DNA of 64,000 nt. Source: Gammaproteobacteria bacterium (GTDB lineage: Bacteria; Pseudomonadota; Gammaproteobacteria; Pseudomonadales; Azotimanducaceae). Where the stretch lies: the NCBI GenBank assembly GCA_026707945.1, contig JAPOVV010000074.1, positions 124,001-188,000 on the forward strand, read 5' to 3'. Under the pieces are notes generated by a model. The model was not told where the DNA came from, did not search any database, and was given only the letters and a program-made list of their open reading frames with translations. Below are positions 7,430 to 16,582 of this stretch, one piece after another. The first letter of the stretch is position 1, and every line of letters begins with the position of its first letter. The translations under genes and the position numbers were made by a program.

Positions 7430-8281
7430 CTAAGTACCTGTAAAAACAGCCGGCTTTTTCGTAACGAATGCCAGCGCTCCAGCTTTGTGGTCGTTCGAGT
7501 CGAAGCAGGTGATCATGTTGGTCGCTTCGATATCCAGCACGCCCGCAAGATCTAACGTCAACGCGGAGTTCAGATTCTGCTTCATGAGTCGAGACGAGAT
7601 GGGCGGCATGGCCGCGAGCTTCTTCGCGAACGCCAACGCTTCGTCAGCGAACGAATCTTTCTCAAATACCTGGTTCACGATACCAATTCGGTGCGCCTCT
7701 TCCACATCAATGATGTCCGATGTGAGATAGAGCTCTCGCGCTTTCGCTGTGCCGACGAGCTGAGTGAGAAAGTACGTACCACCGTAATCGCCAGATAGGC
7801 CAAGCTTGTTGAATGCTGTTGTGAATCGGGCATCCGAAGATGCAATACGAACGTCGCAAGCTAAGGCGACCGAAAAGCCTCCCCCAGCAGCTACGCCAGG
7901 AATCGCCGCGATGGTGGGTTTAGGCATCGTATGAAGCAACTCAACGATCTCGGTACTTTGGCGAAGTCCAGCTGCACGTTCCGCCTCATTAGGCGCTTGT
8001 GTGTGTTTCGATGGCGAGTTGCGCTCGCCATCTGATGACTCCGCGTTCGAAGCAAACCCCTTGACGTCGCCACCGGCTGAAAATGCTCGACCTACTCCCG
8101 TCAGCATGAGTGTCCGACAGTCCGGGTCGTTTGCAAGTCTTGGTAACGCCTCGTTAAACCCGGCCATCATTGATGGACTGAATGCATTGAGCGCTTGAGG
8201 TCGGTTCATCGTCAACACCGTTAGATGACCGTGTTGTGTCTCAATCAGATGTTGTTGAGGGTCGCTTGCTGCATTACTCAT
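7430..8281 (-). CDS. Enoyl-CoA hydratase/isomerase family protein
   Basis: 283 residues of crotonase fold. Recognisable parts are the N-terminal TVLTMNRPQALNAFSPSM, the first oxyanion-hole segment VGRAFSAGGDVKGFA (about 63-77), and the second, AAIPGVAAGGGFSVALACDV (about 125-144). A short insertion rich in Ser/Asn/Pro (about 80-100) sits after the first. The usual second catalytic Glu of hydratases (GGCELAL) is replaced by GGFSVAL, so an isomerase or other crotonase reaction may be more likely than hydration. Its ATG overlaps the stop of the upstream monooxygenase gene as ATGA, indicating translational coupling and a shared degradative pathway. Confidence 0.85.
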   Translation of the reverse strand: MSNAASDPQQHLIETQHGHLTVLTMNRPQALNAFSPSMMAGFNEALPRLANDPDCRTLMLTGVGRAFSAGGDVKGFASNAESSDGERNSPSKHTQAPNEAERAAGLRQSTEIVELLHTMPKPTIAAIPGVAAGGGFSVALACDVRIASSDARFTTAFNKLGLSGDYGGTYFLTQLVGTAKARELYLTSDIIDVEEAHRIGIVNQVFEKDSFADEALAFAKKLAAMPPISSRLMKQNLNSALTLDLAGVLDIEATNMITCFDSNDHKAGALAFVTKKPAVFTGT

Positions 8282-9879
8282 GTGAGTTCAAATCCTTGAT
8301 AGTTGTTGTTCACGACTTCTTCACACCGTTGCACGTAGTTGGGGAAACCGACATGCGGCATAAATACCCGCGGCTTGCCTGGGATATTTGCGCCGAGATA
8401 CCATGAGTTACAGGTTGGATAGAGCGTCATTCCTGCGATCGCATTCACGTATGCAACCCATTCCTCTTCCGCCGTCGATTCAGCGTTGATCGCTGCGTGT
8501 TCATGCTCACGCATGTACTCGAGACACGCGGTAATCCAATCGACGTGTTGTTCGATCGAGACGATCATGTTGGTCAGTACCGACGGGCTTCCCGGACCGG
8601 AAATCATGAACATATTGGGGAAATTAGCGGTCGTTAAACCTAGGTAGGTTTTGGGTCCTTCTTCCCACTTCTGCTGAAGCGTTAACCCGTCTTTGCCGCG
8701 AATGTCGACACGCAAAAGGGTCCCCGTCATGGCGTCAAACCCAGTAGCGAAGACTACGACATCGAACTCATACTCCGTCGAATCCGTCTTAACGCCAACC
8801 TTTGTCAAGCGTTGGATCGGATCCTTATTAATGTCAACCAGCTTGACATGCGGTAGGTTGTACGTCTCGTAGTACTCAGTGTCCAAACACAATCGCTTGC
8901 AGCCAATCACGTTATCGGGTGAGAGTGTGTCTGCAACATCTGGATCGTCGACGATTTCCCGAATCTGCTCACGTACAAACGCCGCCGCGATGTCGTTCGC
9001 TTCCTTGTTTAAGCCGAGATCATTGAACGCGCCCATGAACGCGAAGCCACCATGTTCCCACCGCTTGTGCAGCTCTTCGTTACGTTCGTCTTCAGGGACG
9101 TCCAATGCGGATTCGTTGCGCCCCGGCATGGTCCCCCGAATTGCTGCTGGTGCTTTCCTATTGAACTCGCGAAATCCTTGATAGTCACCCTTGACACGTT
9201 CCACTTCGTCAGGATCCGCCTCACGATTTCGTGCCGGGATTGAAAAGTTCGGCGTGCGCTGAAACACTACAAGCTCGCCGGCCTCCCTTGCAAGATATGG
9301 GATCGCTTGAATCGCGGACGATCCAGTCCCGATGATCCCGACACGTTTGCCGTGTAAATCCACCGGTTCGTGCGGCCATTGACCAGTGTGATACGTCTCC
9401 CCTTGGAAATCTGAAATACCTTCAATTGCGGGGAGATTCGTTGATGAGAGGCAACCCGTCGCCATGATCAGATACTTCGCGATGACGGTCTCGTTTCGAT
9501 CCGTCGCGATACGCCAGTTCGCTTCGTCGTTTTGGTAGTGCGCCGAAATGACCGACGTTTCAAATTCAATGTCCCGTCTCAAATCGAAGCGATCAGCAAC
9601 ATGATTGGCGTATTTGAGGATTTCTGGTTGACCGGAATACCGTTCACTCCATTCCCATTCTTGCTGCAGTGCGTCAGAAAACGAGTACGAGTATTCCAGA
9701 CTTTCTACATCACACCGCGCACCAGGGTAGCGGTTCCAATACCATGTGCCACCGACGCCGTCTGCACGCTCAAATACAACCGCTCGATAGCCGTGTTCGC
9801 GCAAGCGGTACAACATATACATACCAGCGAATCCGGCACCGACCACGACGGCGTCAAAGGTACGGATCGATTCACTCAT
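8278..9879 (-). CDS. Flavin-containing Baeyer-Villiger-type monooxygenase
   Basis: 533 residues. N-terminal FAD motif VVGAGFAGMYML (about 12-23), then GVGGTWYWNRYPGARCDVES, typical of cyclohexanone-monooxygenase-type enzymes. The Baeyer-Villiger fingerprint FxGxxxHxxxWP is present as FQGETYHTGQWP (about 154-165), immediately followed by a second Rossmann motif GIIGTGSSAIQ for NADPH. The ATG motif VFATGFDAMTG is near 380. These soluble enzymes insert oxygen next to a ketone, giving an ester or lactone. It is coupled (ATGA) to a crotonase gene, suggesting oxidation of a cyclic or aryl ketone followed by CoA-dependent degradation (inference). Confidence 0.92.
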   Translation of the reverse strand: MSESIRTFDAVVVGAGFAGMYMLYRLREHGYRAVVFERADGVGGTWYWNRYPGARCDVESLEYSYSFSDALQQEWEWSERYSGQPEILKYANHVADRFDLRRDIEFETSVISAHYQNDEANWRIATDRNETVIAKYLIMATGCLSSTNLPAIEGISDFQGETYHTGQWPHEPVDLHGKRVGIIGTGSSAIQAIPYLAREAGELVVFQRTPNFSIPARNREADPDEVERVKGDYQGFREFNRKAPAAIRGTMPGRNESALDVPEDERNEELHKRWEHGGFAFMGAFNDLGLNKEANDIAAAFVREQIREIVDDPDVADTLSPDNVIGCKRLCLDTEYYETYNLPHVKLVDINKDPIQRLTKVGVKTDSTEYEFDVVVFATGFDAMTGTLLRVDIRGKDGLTLQQKWEEGPKTYLGLTTANFPNMFMISGPGSPSVLTNMIVSIEQHVDWITACLEYMREHEHAAINAESTAEEEWVAYVNAIAGMTLYPTCNSWYLGANIPGKPRVFMPHVGFPNYVQRCEEVVNNNYQGFELT

Positions 9880-9904
9880 TTAGATTCCTCGGCACAGCAA
9901 TCAA

Positions 9905-11473
9905 CTAATAGATAGAGCCGAGCGACCAAAATTTAAGCTGCCTAATCTCAGTATCCGACCCCTGCGAACGGAACGCGATTCCCAAGCTATCCGATCGAGA
10001 TGGATACACCCTCAATGCCACCGCCTTTCGATCATTGACGAATACTTCAACGATGCTGTGATCGACGAATACACGAAGTTGAACAGGCTCGTCAGGTTCG
10101 ATATGTACTTCGACCGTCTCGGGAGCTCGACATAGAACACCAGGATCCACGGACGAATAACTGTTATCGATCGTCACAAAGCTCGTTCGTGTCTTCCGAG
10201 AGTAGGATGCGCGATCAGGATAGCCTCGTTCACGATAGACCGAGATCCGAGTAGATTCTTCTCTCTCAGGCGACTGCAGGACATTCAGTTCGACCATCGA
10301 TGCGTCGCTTGGTTGTAAGTCGACCTGCAGTTCATAGGCGTTGCCTTCCAGCCCACTTTCAGGTGCGCCGTCGAGCTCGCGCGCTAAGACGTCCTTGTTG
10401 GCTGGAAGTGTTAAGGATTTCAACTCGATCAAATCACCTCGGAGCGACTCGATATCTCCAACCGGTTGAACGTTGACATCGTTCCCTCCTTCTGCAAGCG
10501 TCAATTGTCGTGGGAGCGACATGATCTGATTCCAGCCTTCAGAACTTTTAGCTGGATTCATGTTGAAAACAACGATCACCGAACCGTCCCCCAAGGGTGT
10601 CGCTGAAGGCGCATGCAGACCGCCAGGTCCCGGCGGACCGAAGTTGAACTTCTCGCCATACGTCACGACAAACTTCTGACGTTCTTCGTCGTAGTCACCG
10701 AGCAGATATTGCCCGCCACTCGAATGACTGAAGAAAAGCAAGATGTATTTGTCACCAATAGGCCAAAAGTACGGACATGCGCCGTCGTCGCCTACACGCG
10801 AATAGCGATCTCCCTCGATGAAGTTGTGCAGATAGGTCCAATCGTTAAGGTTGTCGGATTCGAACAAGAAATCGGCCGCAACCATTTGACCTCCCGGACC
10901 GTCGCTCGACTGTCCTGCGGACAACGCGTAGTACTTTCCGCCGGACTTCCATACGCAAGGGTCGAACACGTTGTACGGCACCTCTCCGTCTGGCATTGGA
11001 ATCACAGGTCGATTGCCGACCTTCTCCCAATTCAGCAACAACGGATCGGACGACAACGCGACCATATTGCCCGCACGCGTGCCGTGATACATAGCGATGA
11101 CACGATCGTCTTCTACCAATGTCGCGCCACTATAGCAACAATCCTCAGGATTTGGGTAGATGCAATAAGGTAAGTCTTCCCAGTGAATAAGATCCCGCGA
11201 GATCGCATGCCCCCAATGTTGCCGTGTGTCTTCAGGCGGATACGCCTGGTAGAACAAATGCCAATGATCTTTCCAGTAGCACAGTCCATTCGGATCGTTC
11301 AACCTGCCTTCTGGATTCACATAGTGATACTGCGGGCGATGCGGATCTTGATGCGCTTTTCTAGACTGCTTCATGCGGTTGAGCAGTTCATTCGACTCAA
11401 GCGCCGCGCGCTGTTCAAATAAACTGGTGGGAAACTGCGTAAACGGAACTTTAGATGTACGGTCTTCGGGCAT
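9905..11473 (-). CDS. Glycoside hydrolase family 32-like protein (variant active site)
   Basis: 522 residues with the GH32 plan: five-bladed propeller (about 45-350) and C-terminal beta-sandwich (about 370-520). NDPNG with nucleophile Asp60 is intact, and the RDP region appears as NVFDPCVW (168-175). The position of the EC motif, where the catalytic acid/base Glu belongs, reads GDDGACPYFWPIGDK (about 228-242), so Ala232 replaces Glu. No signal peptide is visible, so it would act in the cytoplasm. Family members cleave fructosyl bonds in sucrose, levan or inulin; the altered residue makes activity uncertain. No sugar transporter or kinase is adjacent. It is separated from the monooxygenase gene by 25 bases. 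Confidence 0.85.
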   Translation of the reverse strand: MPEDRTSKVPFTQFPTSLFEQRAALESNELLNRMKQSRKAHQDPHRPQYHYVNPEGRLNDPNGLCYWKDHWHLFYQAYPPEDTRQHWGHAISRDLIHWEDLPYCIYPNPEDCCYSGATLVEDDRVIAMYHGTRAGNMVALSSDPLLLNWEKVGNRPVIPMPDGEVPYNVFDPCVWKSGGKYYALSAGQSSDGPGGQMVAADFLFESDNLNDWTYLHNFIEGDRYSRVGDDGACPYFWPIGDKYILLFFSHSSGGQYLLGDYDEERQKFVVTYGEKFNFGPPGPGGLHAPSATPLGDGSVIVVFNMNPAKSSEGWNQIMSLPRQLTLAEGGNDVNVQPVGDIESLRGDLIELKSLTLPANKDVLARELDGAPESGLEGNAYELQVDLQPSDASMVELNVLQSPEREESTRISVYRERGYPDRASYSRKTRTSFVTIDNSYSSVDPGVLCRAPETVEVHIEPDEPVQLRVFVDHSIVEVFVNDRKAVALRVYPSRSDSLGIAFRSQGSDTEIRQLKFWSLGSIY

Positions 11474-11538
11474 GGTTTCTTGGGTTGTCTGGACCGGCGA
11501 TTTTAGGTTGGGCTCGTACTAGCAACGACAAGCCGACC

Positions 11539-12690
11539 TTAGGGCAATCCTATTTCTTGACAAAAAGTCGTAAAGGGCAAGACCCTCGTACCGTTAGAAA
11601 CATAGTCGCGGTCACTTAGGTGTACTTGGTAGAAATTAGGAATAGCCGTACGTTCACGGAAGTACTCGATCGCCCGACTTGGTGACTTCGGCCCTGACTT
11701 GCATTCAACAGCGAACAACGCTTCACGTTCACGCATGACAACAAAATCGACTTCCCTACGATCGGTATCACGAATGTAACGAAGTTCCATTTTGAAACCT
11801 TCCGTATCTTCAATGAAGTGGCAATACTTGAGCAAATGACCCGCGACCAAATTCTCAAATCTCTCACCTTTCCCAGGAACCTGCGACCAGTCCCATAGGT
11901 AGAGCTTCGCTTCCTTTTTGACTGCACGTATGCGAGGCGCGGCAAATGGAAGAATGCGAAAGCAGACATACAGATTCTCGAGGATCTCCAACCACCGTTT
12001 CACGGTTTCGTGAGCAACATGGAGGTCTTTTGCGAGGTTATTGATTGATAACGGGGAACCGACCTTGTCAGGCAGCGTCTCAGCCAAGATCTCGACTAGG
12101 GCGACCTCCCGTACACTTTCAAGATCCCTTAGATCTTCATAAACAACGCGTGATATACGTTCGCACTGCCACCGTCGCCACATACGAGTATTGCCGGATA
12201 GAAGCGGTTCTGGGAAACCACCGAACTGTATGAGGTCATCCAGATCGCCTGAATTCGGCTCGGACGCAATTTCATTTAAAGAAAACGGATGTAAACGGTA
12301 GTAGTGATATCGTCCTTGTAGCGAATCACCTGCTTTGCGAAAGTGGTCTAGCCGAGCTGATCCAGTCACCAAAATCGCTGTCGTATCTCCTTGCGTGTCG
12401 TAAAGTCCTTTGATTAGATTGCGCCAACGCGGGAACTTATGCAATTCGTCGAATACGAGCAAGGATTCGCCGCCTGGAAATTTAGCTTCGAACAATGGCG
12501 TACGTGCGTGAATGTCGTCCCAATTCAGGTATGCTGGGTGATTTCGATCAACAGTCCCGAGAACATCCAACGCTAGCGTCGTCTTCCCGACCTGTCTCGG
12601 ACCACCGACAAAAACCATTTTTTGCTTGAGATCGTCATCCACATGACGTCTCAAGTATCGAGCGAGCTTCGATGATTTTGATCGCATCAA
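11539..12690 (-). CDS. AAA-family ATPase with DUF4143 domain
   Basis: 383 residues. Walker A is GGPRQVGKTT (29-38) and Walker B is LLVFDELHKF (77-86). A winged-helix-like region lies about 195-250, and the C-terminal DUF4143 nuclease-like core contains REVDFVVMREREALFAVECK (about 312-331), with the D..E.K arrangement of PD-(D/E)XK folds. Such proteins (AAA_14 plus DUF4143) are widespread and scattered, often considered mobile or defence-related, but their function is unsettled. It is a single-gene unit. The flanking region upstream (12691-13039) is A/T-rich and appears empty. Confidence 0.85.
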   Translation of the reverse strand: MMRSKSSKLARYLRRHVDDDLKQKMVFVGGPRQVGKTTLALDVLGTVDRNHPAYLNWDDIHARTPLFEAKFPGGESLLVFDELHKFPRWRNLIKGLYDTQGDTTAILVTGSARLDHFRKAGDSLQGRYHYYRLHPFSLNEIASEPNSGDLDDLIQFGGFPEPLLSGNTRMWRRWQCERISRVVYEDLRDLESVREVALVEILAETLPDKVGSPLSINNLAKDLHVAHETVKRWLEILENLYVCFRILPFAAPRIRAVKKEAKLYLWDWSQVPGKGERFENLVAGHLLKYCHFIEDTEGFKMELRYIRDTDRREVDFVVMREREALFAVECKSGPKSPSRAIEYFRERTAIPNFYQVHLSDRDYVSNGTRVLPFTTFCQEIGLP

Positions 12691-13039
12691 ATCACGTTTC
12701 CCTAAGCTATTAGCAGCATTAGCAAATTGAGGTAAACCTTAAAATGCTCATGAGTAAATTAAGATTATGTAGAAATTACTCATGCTAGTTCACGTAGACG
12801 TTCACCCGATTTATAGGCACCATAGCTCCTCATAGATTAGCGATCTTAGTGCTTCAATCTCAACCGAGTCCCGTTCTGGTGGGCTTTTGAATACAGCCTC
12901 TGTACCGTTTTATTTCGCCACTACTGACTGATAAGAAGTTTCTTTAACTAATTGTTTTATATACATTCTATAAACTCGATTCAGTAAAAACGAACCGGAT
13001 GAATCTATCGGTCATCTTCAATTCAATGAATCGTCGCTC
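12691..13039. other. A/T-rich intergenic stretch
   Basis: About 350 bases with short A/T runs around 12750 and 12940-12980. No credible frame, RNA gene or terminator hairpin is apparent. Confidence 0.4.
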
Positions 13040-13309
13040 TTATTGTTTATGCGCACGCCGTGTCCAAGGAATACGTTTGAATCGTTTCACGAGAGATAAG
13101 CAGACCAGTAATAAATACTGATAACTCTCGGACCGTACCCATTCACCGGGTACCGAAGCGGCGATAACGATCGTCGTAATTCCCTGTAGCCTGAGGATCG
13201 TAAAAACCCAAATCAATGTGTCGGTGTTTTCTAACTTAAATTCGTTTAGCTCACGGTACTTTCGATGCATCAACGCATATGCGAGCATAGCGACTACGAC
13301 ACCGGCCAA
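13040..13309 (-). CDS. Possible small membrane protein
   Basis: Up to 89 residues from TTG 13309, or 82 from an internal ATG; an in-frame stop lies just before the TTG. Hydrophobic segments at about 2-13, 33-50 and 63-75 with a basic C-terminus (KRFKRIPWTRRAHKQ) resemble a small inner-membrane protein. No family recognised, no clear ribosome-binding site, and it is isolated, so it may be spurious. Confidence 0.35.
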   Translation of the reverse strand: MAGVVVAMLAYALMHRKYRELNEFKLENTDTLIWVFTILRLQGITTIVIAASVPGEWVRSESYQYLLLVCLSLVKRFKRIPWTRRAHKQ

Positions 13310-13608
13310 CCAAGCTCACGAAATGCCCGGCATGCTGAAGAGCAACCTGCTTTGACTTTGCCGCTTTTCGGGGACCAAAACAAACAGCGCTGCTCTCAAT
13401 TGACTCTTGCAGAATCGCTCGCAACCGTAAAGTTCTTAGCGCATATCGTGCTAACGCAAAGCGCAAGAGCACATAGCCTCGTCTACTAGTCGAAACCCGC
13501 AAGGATTCGGTCGACAAGATTGCTGCGAATCAGTCGATGGAACATTCGAACGAATCAGTTTTTCAAACTACAATAGCCGTGTCTAAATGCTCATGGATCG
13601 GGGTGACT
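13310..13608. other. Leader region of the TonB-dependent receptor
   Basis: About 300 bases before the preferred receptor start at 13609. Overlapping short frames here do not look like genes. A promoter is expected but no convincing -35/-10 pair could be fixed. Confidence 0.35.
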
Positions 13609-16578
13609 ATGATGCAATTGATAAGCCAAATACGCGGCGACTCTTTCGCTGGCAGTTTTTCTTTCTTACGTGGCGCTTTCATACTCCTGTTCGCTTCACT
13701 GCTCATGGCGGGTGTAACCCAAGCTCAAGAGGAAGCGGAGGGAGATGAAGAGGAAGTAGATGCGACGGAACTGGAGGACGCACCAGTCGTTCCTGCAACA
13801 CCTATTGAAGAAGTGGTCGTTACAGGTAGTCGTCTCCAACAATTACCTGGCGATCAGGCGAGCCAAGTCATTACATTGGACCAAGACACCATCCGATCTA
13901 TGGGTGAAGTCACTCTTGAACGCATTCTCAGACAATTGCCGCAGAATGCGAACTCAACCAGCGAGAGATTTGGGTCAGATCTGAATCAGGCAAGTAACCT
14001 GACGGGTGCTTCCACCGTAAACCTACGCGGCCTAGGCAGTGAATCGACACTCATTCTCGTCGACGGGAAACGTATTGGCTACAACGGTATCTTAGGCGGT
14101 GTCACTGACATATCGTCGATTCCACTAACCATGGTTGAGAGGATAGAAGTCGTTCTAGACGGCGCATCTGCCATCTATGGGTCAGATGCCGTCGGTGGCG
14201 TTGTCAATGTCATATTGCGGAAAGACTACGAAGGCGTTGAGTTAACCCTTAATTACGACCGACCTGACGCTGCGGGTTACAGCGAAACAAGAGCAGCGAT
14301 AAATACATCGCAGTTACTCGGCAATGTCCAAATGCGCGCTGGTTTTCAACGCGCGAGTCACACCGGCTTGGATGCAGCTGACCGGGAAGTCACGTTGTTC
14401 CAACAGTCGATCTTCTCCGGTCCGCAACTTGATGTCAGATTCTGTTGCTCGCAGCAAGGCGATTCGTTCCCAATCATGTATCGATTGGACGGTACCGTCA
14501 TCTCCTTCCCGGATTTCCAAGCGCTTAGCGACGAAGACAAGGCACGGGCTGAAGAAATTCACTATGCAGTACTGCCAGACGGGTTCAATGAAAACTCGTC
14601 GGTTACCGACATCACGCAATTCGGTCTGCCCAATTGGGGTGCAGAAACTCAGGCAGGATATTCAGTGCTTCCAGAAACCACGCGTGACAGCTACAACCTT
14701 GGTATTTCCACTGAGTTGACCGATTCGATAACACTGGACGCACAAGTTCGCGGCGAGCTGCGGAACACGATTAATCGCCGCGGCTACATTTCATTTACCG
14801 GCGAAACGTTCACGGGTAGAAGCCCTTTCAATCCGTTCGGACGTAGCGTACACGTACGGGGACAACGGCGGGACATGGACCAGCCATACACGGAAACAGA
14901 CGCCAACATATTGGATGTGAGCTTCGATCTGGAAGGTGACCTTAGTGAGCTTTGGAGCTTTGAAGTCAGCGCTGGTACGTCTCGCGAAGATGCAGACAGT
15001 TCCCGGTTTTTTGATCTTGATCGTGCAAGCCTCCGCGCCGGTTTGAATTCGGATGGCGTAACGCCTATTCGACAATTTCTAAGAGGCTTGACACCGGACG
15101 AGTGTGCCGAACGAGGTGGCCGCTTCTTCTTTGGCCTGTGTCAAATCTCAATAGATCCGCCACCTGCGATCAATCCTTTCGGCGATATCTCCGCCTATTT
15201 AGAAGACGAACTCCTAGCGACAAGTCTGAATACGCAACGACGCCTCAGCGGTCTGATTAAAGGCGACGTGTACCAGATGCCAGCAGGACCGGTACGCCTC
15301 TTGGTGGGTGCCAGTAATGAATCCACGGGACTCGAAACTTCGTCAGAATTTCAAGTCGCCGTGCTTGGTACTCCTCTTGGCGATATTTCAAACTTCCATA
15401 CGGAAGCGTCCCGTTCAAACTGGGCTCTGTTCGTTGAAGGCGCAGTCCCACTGATTTCCAATAAGAACGCACGACCCGGAGCAGACCGCGTGAATCTCAC
15501 ATTCTCAGCGAGGCGTGACTCGTATGCCAACCCTGACGTCACTTACTATGAAGATGACGTAGGGATGGACGCAGAGAATCTCCCAGACCCAGGCGCGGAA
15601 ACAACCTGGGGGATGGGGCTTGTCTACGCACCGGTCGAAAGTGTCAGATTCAAACTCAGTCGCCAAACTGCATTCGTCGCCCCGCAACTCAATCAGTTGC
15701 TTAGACAGGCAGCCGAAGGACCCAGTGCTCCTTTCCGCGGTATCTTTCTTGAACAACCCGATGGTAGTCTCGTACAAACGCCCGTCATCGTCAAGGAAGG
15801 CGGAAACCCCGATCTCCAAGCAGAAACAGGCGATACGCTTAGCTTCGGAATCGAGATCTTCCCCACCGCATTACCCGATCTTGGTTTCAAGATGACCTAC
15901 AGCGATGTGGCATACGCGAACCGCATTTCGAGGCTAAGCAATTTCATTGTGGATCCCAACGACTTACCTTCCGATACGATCTACGACGCGGCAAGCGACA
16001 CGTACTTTCAGGAACGTCGATGGATCAACGTGTCATCCATTGACCGAGACGGGATCGACTACGAGTTGCTTTGGACCACGACCTCAGATCGAGGCGAATT
16101 CGATCTGTCCTACAAGCTGTCCAATATTCGCAACTACGATTTCGTCCTTGATCCTGCTGTAGACGATGAAGCCATCAGTGTGGTTGGTACGACAATGGGT
16201 AATACCGCCATTGGCGTAGTACCGAAGTCCGGCCGTTCGCTGGTCGGTCGCTATTTTTATCGCGGCTTTGAAGTTGGGCTGTCGGTGTCCGGTCAGTCTA
16301 AAACTACGACCGTGAGTTCGACAGGGGTGGAACGTTCGTACAGCCCGCCGACGCTTATGAACTTGACGTTCAGTTACCACATGCAAGCTGATTCGCTCTG
16401 GGGCGCGCCAGCGTTTCTAGACAATAGCCGCTTTACATTGGCGATCTCGAATCTCACCGACAAATTCGGAGAAACAACCGTGAGAGGTTCCGGTGGCGGC
16501 ATACTTGAACAGACCTCACCGGATTCGTCGCCACTCTACGGTCGGGCGTTCAGTCTATCGCTACATACGACGTTCTAA
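13609..16578 (+). CDS. TonB-dependent outer-membrane receptor
   Basis: 989 residues from ATG 13609; the frame is open from 13537, but the later start places the signal peptide (SFLRGAFILLFASLLMAGVTQAQ) close to the N-terminus. An acidic segment follows, then the TonB box/plug start PIEEVVVTGSRL and a plug domain with VNLRGLGSESTLILVDGKRI and GSDAVGGVVNVILRKDY. The remainder is a beta-barrel ending in SLSLHTTF with a terminal Phe, as expected for outer-membrane insertion. Two pairs of Cys occur in predicted external loops (RFCCSQ; DECAERGGRFFFGLCQ). The next gene starts 4 bases after the stop and encodes a thioredoxin-like lipoprotein. Ligand unknown. Confidence 0.9.
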   Translation: MMQLISQIRGDSFAGSFSFLRGAFILLFASLLMAGVTQAQEEAEGDEEEVDATELEDAPVVPATPIEEVVVTGSRLQQLPGDQASQVITLDQDTIRSMGEVTLERILRQLPQNANSTSERFGSDLNQASNLTGASTVNLRGLGSESTLILVDGKRIGYNGILGGVTDISSIPLTMVERIEVVLDGASAIYGSDAVGGVVNVILRKDYEGVELTLNYDRPDAAGYSETRAAINTSQLLGNVQMRAGFQRASHTGLDAADREVTLFQQSIFSGPQLDVRFCCSQQGDSFPIMYRLDGTVISFPDFQALSDEDKARAEEIHYAVLPDGFNENSSVTDITQFGLPNWGAETQAGYSVLPETTRDSYNLGISTELTDSITLDAQVRGELRNTINRRGYISFTGETFTGRSPFNPFGRSVHVRGQRRDMDQPYTETDANILDVSFDLEGDLSELWSFEVSAGTSREDADSSRFFDLDRASLRAGLNSDGVTPIRQFLRGLTPDECAERGGRFFFGLCQISIDPPPAINPFGDISAYLEDELLATSLNTQRRLSGLIKGDVYQMPAGPVRLLVGASNESTGLETSSEFQVAVLGTPLGDISNFHTEASRSNWALFVEGAVPLISNKNARPGADRVNLTFSARRDSYANPDVTYYEDDVGMDAENLPDPGAETTWGMGLVYAPVESVRFKLSRQTAFVAPQLNQLLRQAAEGPSAPFRGIFLEQPDGSLVQTPVIVKEGGNPDLQAETGDTLSFGIEIFPTALPDLGFKMTYSDVAYANRISRLSNFIVDPNDLPSDTIYDAASDTYFQERRWINVSSIDRDGIDYELLWTTTSDRGEFDLSYKLSNIRNYDFVLDPAVDDEAISVVGTTMGNTAIGVVPKSGRSLVGRYFYRGFEVGLSVSGQSKTTTVSSTGVERSYSPPTLMNLTFSYHMQADSLWGAPAFLDNSRFTLAISNLTDKFGETTVRGSGGGILEQTSPDSSPLYGRAFSLSLHTTF

Positions 16579-16582
16579 CATC

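Noticed and set aside
10613-11173. 186-residue plus-strand frame inside the GH32 gene
   Set aside because: Shadow of the well-supported minus-strand gene; no motif or ribosome-binding site.
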